Of a DNA stretch of 64,000 nt, positions 28,101 to 33,432 are shown piece by piece; the first letter of the stretch is position 1; each line of letters starts with the position of its first letter. The stretch covers positions 1 to 64,000 of the forward strand of contig ONRZ01000001.1 in assembly GCA_900320345.1 (NCBI GenBank). The letters run 5' to 3'. The position numbers and the translations under genes are program-made. The notes under the pieces are model-generated. The model was not told the DNA's origin, searched no databases, and saw only the letters and a list, made by a program, of their open reading frames with translations. Source of the DNA: an uncultured Lachnospiraceae bacterium (GTDB taxonomy: Bacteria > Bacillota > Clostridia > Lachnospirales > Lachnospiraceae).

Positions 28101-28255
28101 CGGATGTTACATATTACAGGTACAGGGACAAGGCTACAAGTACAGCATATACCTACTATTTATACAAAAAAGAATCAAAGGAGTCACGGAGCGAGGTTTC
28201 CGAAAGTGATAATATCTCGGATGTTGAGCATTATGTAAAATATATCAGTAAATAA
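25166..28255 (+). CDS. Transmembrane Ser/Thr kinase with four PASTA domains and InlB-type repeat
   Basis: A 1029-residue receptor kinase. Order: zinc ribbon (CYGCMKMY, CPNCGY); kinase domain (about 45-310) with GYGGFGVTYLG, VAIKEYMP, HRDISPDNIFI, LIDFGAAR and PGYSPEEQY; one TM helix (about 361-383); four PASTA units (about 402-683); a Thr-Pro linker (PTPTVTPTPTPEPTPT); one InlB B-repeat (TLTFDANGGTA, FAGWYTR, VTVYAKW); and a C-terminal domain of about 240 residues with WGGWSDWTTNPVSGSS and YYRYRDK. All catalytic residues are present. PASTA domains usually sense cell-wall muropeptides. AGGAG precedes the ATG. It probably phosphorylates the FHA proteins or EssC of this operon. Confidence 0.92.
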   Translation: MKRCYGCMKMYDESKFMVCPNCGYSSEDSIGELVHLAPGTVLHNQYSVGKVLGYGGFGVTYLGWDGQLEREVAIKEYMPSEFSTRMPGNTQLTFFGGDKDEQFGDGKRKFLDEARRLAECGRNKPGIVEVYDSFEENDTAYIVMEYLDGETLADYLKHAHTIAEDDAVELLMPVMRSLEELHALTRTDPETGEEENVPLLHRDISPDNIFITKKGDVKLIDFGAARYATTSHSRSLTVLVKPGYSPEEQYRSRGDQGKYTDVYSLAATLYKMITGETPPDAMERRAMYENRNKDILEEPHKYKRNISRAREVAILNAMNVEIEKRTPDIATFIKELESDPPAKRVYGKIRKIDLYNWPTWLKVAVPCVAAALLVLVGLFATGVIRLDGKNAGRITIPDGIVQVPNVLNSSKEEATGKLEEAGLIVTYGEGEKTSYVEEGLVVLQNPIGGYYAEYSSTVTIHTAYSDEVAAAQNGVAKIPYVIGNTYEDAKERIEAAGLSCALELVPDEYMEEGLVCGIIRNGVKALEGEELSEGTQLILQVSTGPKSFEMPDVVGLTFDEARTILKDKGITVIQSNVNSTEYEEGYVAEQSLEPGEKVKKGDSVTLGVVASNGGELITVPNVVNMKQKDADKELTDYGFKVNVLVNKDKNIEKGYIISQNPSSGTKQNKGSTITIIVSGGYDEKDESVDLDTMGIKATPTPTVTPTPTPEPTPTQKPVSKYTLTFDANGGTASVSSKSLEEGEEYGSLPSATKSFCSFAGWYTRSGSRVSETTVMGNSDVTVYAKWDENTESGWVKASEVPSGAMITDEKWVYNEVSWITSDKSSVPGYILDESKTQSSSSDSWGGWSDWTTNPVSGSSTREVETRTERVDNGQRPVSYDLVEHNYMGNNGKRYYRIDDIGGDYASHGYSKSYGKFTRYITLDAGQLNSCPTVGSGGFMGGANGGYNDCGETGYVVDHPEIPGTIIMFVYNVNYETTYADVTYYRYRDKATSTAYTYYLYKKESKESRSEVSESDNISDVEHYVKYISK

Positions 28256-28286
28256 CAGTAATCGATCATTTCAATGAGAGGCTGCC

Positions 28287-30260
28287 ATGAAAATATGTTA
28301 TAGGTGTTTTAGAAAACTTAATGATGAAGATGAGGTGTGTCCTTTTTGTGGGGAAAGATATTCACCTGAGCCCGTTGAACCGATCCATCTGCGTCCTGGC
28401 ACTGTTCTGAACAACAGGTATTTTCTGGGGAGAGTAGTTGGAGGCGGTGGTTTTGGCATTGTATACAGGGCATTTGACCAAAAACTACAGAGAATAGTTG
28501 CCGTTAAGGAGTTTTTTGTTTCACGTCTGATGACGCGTGCGGTGGGAGAAGACAATGTTATAGTTTTCCGTTCTGAGAAAACTAAAGATGAGTATGAGTA
28601 CAGGATATCGCGCTTTTTGGCAGAAGCAAGAACCATGGCCATGTTCAATTCAAACAATAATATTCCTGCTGTATATGCGTATTTTGAAGCAAATCGTACG
28701 GCTTATATAGTTATGGAACTGCTGGAAGGAATGACTCTGAGCCAATATCTGCACGGCAAAAATGAGATTGTGGATGTGGATTTTGCTATAATGGTCGCAA
28801 CCGAGGTTGCAAATGCACTCCGTTCACTGCATGAAAAAAAAGTACTGCATCTTGATGTTGCACCGGATAATATTTATATCTGCTCCGGAAAAGAAATAAA
28901 ACTGAGGCTGATAGATCTGGGTGCTGCAAAACTTGCGGATGGCGAACAGGAAGTTATTGATAAAATACTGAAACCCGGTTATTCCCCCGAGGAATTATAT
29001 AATGACCTTAATAATATCGGACCGTGGAGTGATACATATGCTTTGGGAGCGACTTTGTACAGGATGCTTACCGGTAACCCGCCTGCCGAGTCGACAAACA
29101 GAAAAATAGAGGATACTGTCAGGCCTGTTAATGAGATAAATCCTTCGGTATCGGTGAATCTGTCCAATACTATAATGCGTTCCATTGCGTTGGAAAAGCA
29201 TTTGAGATTCCAAAATGTTGAAAGTTTTGTTAAGGCTATTGAGAACAAGAAGAAGATCCGTGATCCGAAGTCCGAGAAGAAGCACAGGCGCTTTATACGT
29301 ATGGCAAGTGTCATATGTTCTGTATTGATCCTGAGTATAATGGGCAATATGACATATAAGTATGTCGTAAACAAGGCGGTTGAAGAGGAGGCTGTCTTAA
29401 ATGATGCCACGATAAATGTGTGGTACTGCGTAAATGAAGGTTCCAATGAAGAAAATGCGATGAACGAGGTAAAGAAGAATTTTACGAATAATTACGGTAA
29501 TGTCAATATAGTGTTCAGAAGTTATGGCAAAGATGAGTATTTGGAGGCATTGGAGGCTGCGGCAAACACCAATTCACTGCCGACACTTTATGAAAGCACT
29601 GATGCACCGGAAGATGTTGTTCAGAAATCCAGGGCGCTTAATAATGTATATAATTCATCTCATTTAAGCAGCACATTATTCTTAAGAGACACTTCTTCAA
29701 GAAACAGCAGACAGATACCATTGGGTATCGAGGTACCTGTGGCGTGTGTGATCACAAACGGAAATACATGTATCGATTATGATAAAGATTATTTTGGAAC
29801 ACTTGAGGATTTCGGACAGGGAACAACGATAGCTGTTTCAAAAAAATATGAGGATATGGCAAGACAGAATTTTGGGAATTATGCTTTTGCCGATGAAAAG
29901 ACGTTCTTTGATGAATATAGTAACGAAAGTGCAGTACTTATAACGTCGACCGGTGACATAAACCGGATAATGAATGAACTGCCAAAGGTCACTAAGAGAT
30001 TTGTATATTATGACGCGGACCAGATATTCTGTGATTATACGTATAAATGGAGTATAGGATCCGGTGACAACGATCAGATTGTTGCTGCAGAGAGATTGTT
30101 GGAATGGATGCTTGAGGAGGTCGATCAGAATTATCTGATGATCAGTTATAATAACGAAGGACAGCTTCCGGTCAACAGAACCTGTTTTATGAATAAGATC
30201 AGTGAGAATGATTTTTTAAAGCCAATAGAGAAGATATATGACAGATTTGTTTTCAGGTGA
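28287..30260 (+). CDS. Transmembrane Ser/Thr kinase fused to a solute-binding-protein-like ectodomain
   Basis: A 657-residue membrane kinase. It has an N-terminal zinc ribbon (CYRCFRKL, CPFCGE), then a kinase domain (about 38-300) with VVGGGGFGIVYRA and VAVKEF. The catalytic loop is HLDVAPDN (Leu for the usual Arg) and the metal motif is IDLGAAK (Leu for Phe). One TM helix (about 334-357) leads to an ectodomain of about 290 residues that resembles family 1 extracellular solute-binding proteins: INVWYCVNEGSNEENAMNEV, YLEALEAAANTNSLPTLYES, and near the end LLEWMLEEVDQ and GQLPVNRTCF. The ectodomain probably senses a small ligand. Last gene of the operon. Confidence 0.87.
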   Translation: MKICYRCFRKLNDEDEVCPFCGERYSPEPVEPIHLRPGTVLNNRYFLGRVVGGGGFGIVYRAFDQKLQRIVAVKEFFVSRLMTRAVGEDNVIVFRSEKTKDEYEYRISRFLAEARTMAMFNSNNNIPAVYAYFEANRTAYIVMELLEGMTLSQYLHGKNEIVDVDFAIMVATEVANALRSLHEKKVLHLDVAPDNIYICSGKEIKLRLIDLGAAKLADGEQEVIDKILKPGYSPEELYNDLNNIGPWSDTYALGATLYRMLTGNPPAESTNRKIEDTVRPVNEINPSVSVNLSNTIMRSIALEKHLRFQNVESFVKAIENKKKIRDPKSEKKHRRFIRMASVICSVLILSIMGNMTYKYVVNKAVEEEAVLNDATINVWYCVNEGSNEENAMNEVKKNFTNNYGNVNIVFRSYGKDEYLEALEAAANTNSLPTLYESTDAPEDVVQKSRALNNVYNSSHLSSTLFLRDTSSRNSRQIPLGIEVPVACVITNGNTCIDYDKDYFGTLEDFGQGTTIAVSKKYEDMARQNFGNYAFADEKTFFDEYSNESAVLITSTGDINRIMNELPKVTKRFVYYDADQIFCDYTYKWSIGSGDNDQIVAAERLLEWMLEEVDQNYLMISYNNEGQLPVNRTCFMNKISENDFLKPIEKIYDRFVFR

Positions 30261-30325
30261 CAGGTTATCTGCAGGATAAGGTATATTGCGATCGTGGATA
30301 TGAATGGTATAACTTATAATATTGG

Positions 30326-30354
30326 TTGACCGCTTTATTGGAGCAATATATAAT
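30326..30354 (+). promoter_or_regulatory. Promoter of the lipoprotein gene at 30397
   Basis: TTGACC (30326-30331) and TATAAT (30349-30354) are separated by exactly 17 bp, one mismatch from the consensus. Transcription would start near 30361. The lipoprotein can thus be expressed apart from the ESX-like operon, and the start is fixed downstream at 30397. Confidence 0.75.
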
Positions 30355-30396
30355 AAAGACGATTTCTTGGAAAACATTGAAAGGAGCAGGAAGATT

Positions 30397-30879
30397 ATGA
30401 AGAAATTAGGTGTTATCGTTACAGCGCTGGTTCTGAGTTTGGCGATGGTAGGATGTAAGATAAACAAGGAGGATTTTGACAAGGCAATGTCTGCTGCCGG
30501 GATTGAAACACCGGACTCCATATGCAGCTCGATCGCTTCATTTGATTACAACTATTTTAATAAGTTAAAAGCAGACGACTATGATAAAGACGCGTTTAAA
30601 GAGGCATATGGTTTGGAAATGGACAAGAATAAATATTTGGCAGGATATTTTATAATGTCGGATGATAAAACCGATGCGGATAATGTTTATGATGAGTATG
30701 GTGCATATCTCGAGAAAAACGGCTTTGAAAAGGAAAAAGCGGATGAAGACAGTACAGTTTACTTTAATGGTACATCGGTCGTTCTAGTCTGGGAGGTTGG
30801 TCCGTTTTCCGGAGATTATGACGAGAAATACCATGGTAAATATGGAATAAATGTTACATTAGAAAATTCGGTAAAATAG
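30397..30879 (+). CDS. Small lipoprotein of unknown function
   Basis: A 160-residue predicted lipoprotein: MKKLGVIVTALVLSLAMVGC, cleaved before Cys20. The mature part is acidic and shows no family I recognise; SSIASFDYNYFNKLKADDYD and an aromatic C-terminal half are visible. AAAGGAGC and AGGAAG precede the ATG. It has its own promoter and a terminator, so it is a single-gene unit just behind the second kinase. It may be a cell-surface partner of the secretion or kinase system, which is inferred only from place. Confidence 0.75.
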   Translation: MKKLGVIVTALVLSLAMVGCKINKEDFDKAMSAAGIETPDSICSSIASFDYNYFNKLKADDYDKDAFKEAYGLEMDKNKYLAGYFIMSDDKTDADNVYDEYGAYLEKNGFEKEKADEDSTVYFNGTSVVLVWEVGPFSGDYDEKYHGKYGINVTLENSVK

Positions 30880-30952
30880 ATACTCTACAGATTGACAGAG
30901 ATCGAGGCCGGAAACATCATTTTCGATAACTTATCTGCGACTGCCCTATAAT

Positions 30953-30990
30953 ACGGGGGATGACGTTTGTCATTCCCCGTAACATTTTTT
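30953..30990 (+). terminator. Rho-independent terminator
   Basis: ACGGGGGATGAC (30953-30964) pairs with GTCATTCCCCGT (30969-30980) over 12 positions with one G-U and a GTTT loop, followed by AACATTTTTT. It ends the lipoprotein transcript. Confidence 0.88.
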
Positions 30991-31042
30991 CCAAACTTTA
31001 TAAAATAGGGGTGGCAGGATGATGCAATCCGCCCCATGTGTT

Positions 31043-31885
31043 TTAGTCGATCTTCCATAATGAGGCTCCAGCTCGATACATGCTGTGGAAATCGCTTTCA
31101 TTCCATGTCTCGTAGAATTCCAAAGCGTTATCGTTATCTTCAGAAGTCTGATAAGTGTAATGCCCCCCGTTAGGTGACTCAACCTGTATTCTGTATCTGC
31201 CGGATGCAGTATTTTCAAAAAGGATGATCTTTGCCGTATGATCTGTCACGAATTCTCCATCCAGCATATGGCCATAGATTACTTCGGAATCCGTGAACTG
31301 TACATGGTATTCAGGAAGAACATCTCCGTTATATTCATAACCCATGGATGCCGTTGCCCATGTTCCCGGTACTGAAGAGATATTTTCGGCAGACGGATCA
31401 TTTTCGGAGATATAATCTTTCAAATTAAAGTTATCATCAGTCCGTTCCTCTTCCTGAGTGATCCCCGGAACAAACTCTGTAACATAGGTATCCCCTGATA
31501 CGGGGTTTATGTAATAGCGTACCTGTGCCCCGGTATATGATCTGAACAGGACCACGATCTCCTTATCGTCGCTTGAAGCGATTTCCCAATATACAGGGTA
31601 TTCGCCTACCTTTTCAATATCTGCAAGATCCGGATTGCTGATATGACAGTAATCTCTGATGGCAGAGAGTGCCTGTTCATCTGTTATAGTGTTGGTTGAA
31701 GTGCTATCTATAGCTTCCGTGATAGAAAAGTCTTTAATCTTATTTTCGCTGACTTCCGGAGTGAAAACAATGGTTGTTGGTTCCTTTGCATTGTCTACTG
31801 TTTTGGCTTCTTCTTTTTTTGCTGAACTACATCCTATGGTAACTGATATCGCAATAAATATCAGAAGTATCAACAGTTTCTTCAT
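31043..31885 (-). CDS. Lipoprotein of unknown function
   Basis: A 280-residue predicted lipoprotein with signal MKKLLILLIFIAISVTIGC; the lipobox TIGC is slightly atypical at -3. The mature protein begins with a Ser/Thr/Glu-rich stretch. It has a region like the PepSY or lipocalin-type folds in pattern only (YWEIASSDDKEIVVLFRSY, VRYYINPVSGDTYVTEF) and a C-terminal beta-rich half (YHVQFTDSEVIYGHM). I cannot name the family. GAAGGAGAC gives a good ribosome binding site. It converges on the lipoprotein gene at 30397 and is separated from it by the terminator. Confidence 0.75.
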   Translation of the reverse strand: MKKLLILLIFIAISVTIGCSSAKKEEAKTVDNAKEPTTIVFTPEVSENKIKDFSITEAIDSTSTNTITDEQALSAIRDYCHISNPDLADIEKVGEYPVYWEIASSDDKEIVVLFRSYTGAQVRYYINPVSGDTYVTEFVPGITQEEERTDDNFNLKDYISENDPSAENISSVPGTWATASMGYEYNGDVLPEYHVQFTDSEVIYGHMLDGEFVTDHTAKIILFENTASGRYRIQVESPNGGHYTYQTSEDNDNALEFYETWNESDFHSMYRAGASLWKID

Positions 31886-32058
31886 AGTCGGGTCTCCTTC
31901 AATTTAATTTGAACAGTAGTTGTGTCTTAAATAGCTATAATATTATCCGATGTATCAATATTAAGATGTTTGTATTATAACAAAAGAAAACAAGATTGCA
32001 TAAATTTAGTTTTTTTGAGTCATTTTTTTGATAGCCTTAATTAGTAAACAGAAATATG

Positions 32059-32067
32059 TGGTATACT
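32059..32067 (+). promoter_or_regulatory. Extended -10 promoter in the 31886-32210 gap
   Basis: TGGTATACT is an extended -10 element about 140 bp before the SseB-like gene. The rest of this AT-rich 325-bp gap holds a possible minus-strand -10 (TATAAT at 31979-31974) for the lipoprotein gene; I see no gene in it. Confidence 0.45.
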
Positions 32068-32210
32068 TGATATCACTTATAGAAGATATAAATTTCTACT
32101 CAATGTATTATCATGATCATATGCTCACTAAATGTGGAATCATGGCATATAATTAATTTGGAGCTTATATTCCGTACAAAGAGAAGGACGATCGAGTTAA
32201 AGGTATGAGC

Positions 32211-32846
32211 ATGGAAAAATATTACATCTACATTAAAAAATATGTTGTAAAACAGGATTTGCTTACAAATAGTTTTTATAGACTTGAACAAAGAGATGGA
32301 GAGAAGCAGTGGTGGTATGAAAAATCGATCGGGGCTGTGTTTGCTGCTGATCCAGACTGTTTTGAGGATATTTCTGATTCGTCTGTTGAGGATTGGATTG
32401 ATGATGAGATTTTGGGAGAAGATTATGTATACTTTATTCCGGAGATAATATATGAAAAGCACAAGGCATATTCTCCGTTAGAGACCGCTATAAAGATGTT
32501 CCACGCTAATCGAAATAGCGATATTGCAATATATATGGTCCTTGACGCGCTTGCTACAGAGCAAATTTACATCCCACACAACTCATCCGGAAATCTGATG
32601 TCGTTAATTCTAGGTGAGCAGGAAATAATAGCCGTGTTTTCGAAACCGGAGAGGCTGGAAAAGAATGAACCTGTAAAACTTCAAAAATGCTATATTAGGG
32701 ATATAGTAGATAATCTTATCAGTGTGGGGAAGAACATCGTAGTTAACCCGTTTAGTGAAGAGAGTATTCAGTTTCTTCTTCCTTACAAAGGTATTGAACT
32801 GCTTTTGATTCCTGTATTAAGTAATGTGAACCGGAGCGATGATTAA
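32211..32846 (+). CDS. SseB-like domain protein
   Basis: A 211-residue acidic cytosolic protein. The C-terminal half matches the SseB N-domain pattern: a helix (AIYMVLDALATEQIYIPHN), a strand with EIIAVFSKPERL, and VVNPFSEESIQFLLPYKGIELL, the NP motif being typical. The N-terminal 90 residues are unassigned. I prefer ATG 32211 (MEKYYIYIKK), 7 nt after AAAGG; ATG 32205 is too close to that site. SseB-domain proteins recur next to secretion and surface systems in Firmicutes, but the role is not known. Low-GC and AT-rich compared with the flanking housekeeping genes. Confidence 0.68.
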   Translation: MEKYYIYIKKYVVKQDLLTNSFYRLEQRDGEKQWWYEKSIGAVFAADPDCFEDISDSSVEDWIDDEILGEDYVYFIPEIIYEKHKAYSPLETAIKMFHANRNSDIAIYMVLDALATEQIYIPHNSSGNLMSLILGEQEIIAVFSKPERLEKNEPVKLQKCYIRDIVDNLISVGKNIVVNPFSEESIQFLLPYKGIELLLIPVLSNVNRSDD

Positions 32847-32954
32847 ATTGCCATTGTAGAAAATGATAGTTTAGATTCGTATTTTTACATGATGAAGATT
32901 ACATAATCAAAAGGTATAAGAAAATCGTGGTTTGAAGCCCTTGTTTTATATGCG

Positions 32955-32987
32955 GGGCAGGTCATTAAGGCCTGTCCTTTCTGCTTT
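32955..32987 (+). terminator. Terminator behind the SseB-like gene
   Basis: GGGCAGGTC (32955-32963) pairs with GGCCTGTCC (32969-32977) with two G-U pairs, followed by TTTCTGCTTTT. It sits in the 345-bp gap 32847-33192; the rest of the gap holds the promoter and leader of the toxin-like gene. Confidence 0.65.
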
Positions 32988-33054
32988 TCATATGCTATAT
33001 TGGCGGGGGGATTAAGGTTACATCTTGGAATAATTAACGAGCAATAAATATTCG

Positions 33055-33083
33055 TTTACAGAACATATGTTTTGATGTATAAT
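33055..33083 (+). promoter_or_regulatory. Promoter of the toxin-like small peptide mRNA
   Basis: TTTACA (33055-33060), 17 bp and TATAAT (33078-33083). Transcription should start near 33090, giving a leader of about 100 nt that begins GGTGCTGTC. Long structured leaders are usual in type I toxin mRNAs. Confidence 0.75.
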
Positions 33084-33192
33084 TTCTTTGGTGCTGTCAT
33101 ACGCGGTAGGCGGTTGTCCAATGATCGGAGTACTGCGAACTCTGTTCACATACAAACCTTGTAAGAGGAATACCCGATAGGAGGACTTTACC

Positions 33193-33291
33193 ATGTTGAC
33201 CATTACTGAATTAATAGCGGTTTTAGGCTTTGCAGTAACATGCTTTGCTCTGGGCTACTCGGTTGGTCGTAGCAGCAAGGTAAAAAAATAA
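33193..33291 (+). CDS. Short hydrophobic peptide, putative type I toxin (holin-like)
   Basis: A 32-residue peptide starting MLTITELIAVLGFAVTC, with one membrane helix (about residues 6-26), a GYSVGRSS turn and a Lys-rich end KVKK. This is the form of small membrane toxins and of the proteins often labelled putative holin-like toxin in Firmicutes. AGGAGG lies 8 nt before the ATG, an ideal site that the leader may mask: GGCGGTT in the leader (33109-33115) is complementary to AACCGCC at the 3' end (33290-33296). A convergent antisense RNA overlaps its 3' end. Toxicity is inferred from this layout, not shown. Confidence 0.72.
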   Translation: MLTITELIAVLGFAVTCFALGYSVGRSSKVKK

Positions 33292-33369
33292 CCGCCAGCC
33301 TGCAACTAGCGGTTATTATCATAAATAACACTTAGAAAGGGCAGCCGTCTATCGACAGCACCTTTTATA
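33282..33369 (-). ncRNA. Antisense RNA, putative type I antitoxin
   Basis: A perfect-consensus minus-strand promoter (33376-33404) would start an RNA near 33369. It would run through the hairpin 33287-33317 and end in the seven-U tract encoded by the AAAAAAA at 33282-33288. The RNA of about 88 nt overlaps the last codons and the 3' hairpin of the convergent small-peptide mRNA. This is the arrangement of TxpA/RatA and Fst-type toxin-antitoxin loci. No open frame of note lies in it. Confidence 0.65.
33287..33317. terminator. Shared hairpin of the convergent toxin/antisense pair
   Basis: AATAACCGC (33287-33295) pairs perfectly with GCGGTTATT (33309-33317). On the minus strand it is followed by seven Ts, a strong terminator for the antisense RNA. 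On the + strand the following sequence (ATCATAAATAACAC) lacks a T-tract, so termination of the peptide mRNA here would be weaker. Confidence 0.75.
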
Positions 33370-33375
33370 ATTTGA

Positions 33376-33404
33376 ATTATAACCGATATAGTCGGGAGTG
33401 TCAA
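33376..33404 (-). promoter_or_regulatory. Consensus promoter of the antisense RNA
   Basis: On the minus strand TTGACA (33404-33399), 17 bp and TATAAT (33381-33376): a 12/12 match to the sigma-A consensus with ideal spacing. No minus-strand protein gene follows, so it most likely drives the short antisense RNA. Confidence 0.82.
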
Positions 33405-33432
33405 ACCCGGGCTATTGTCAGAGGAGAGATTT

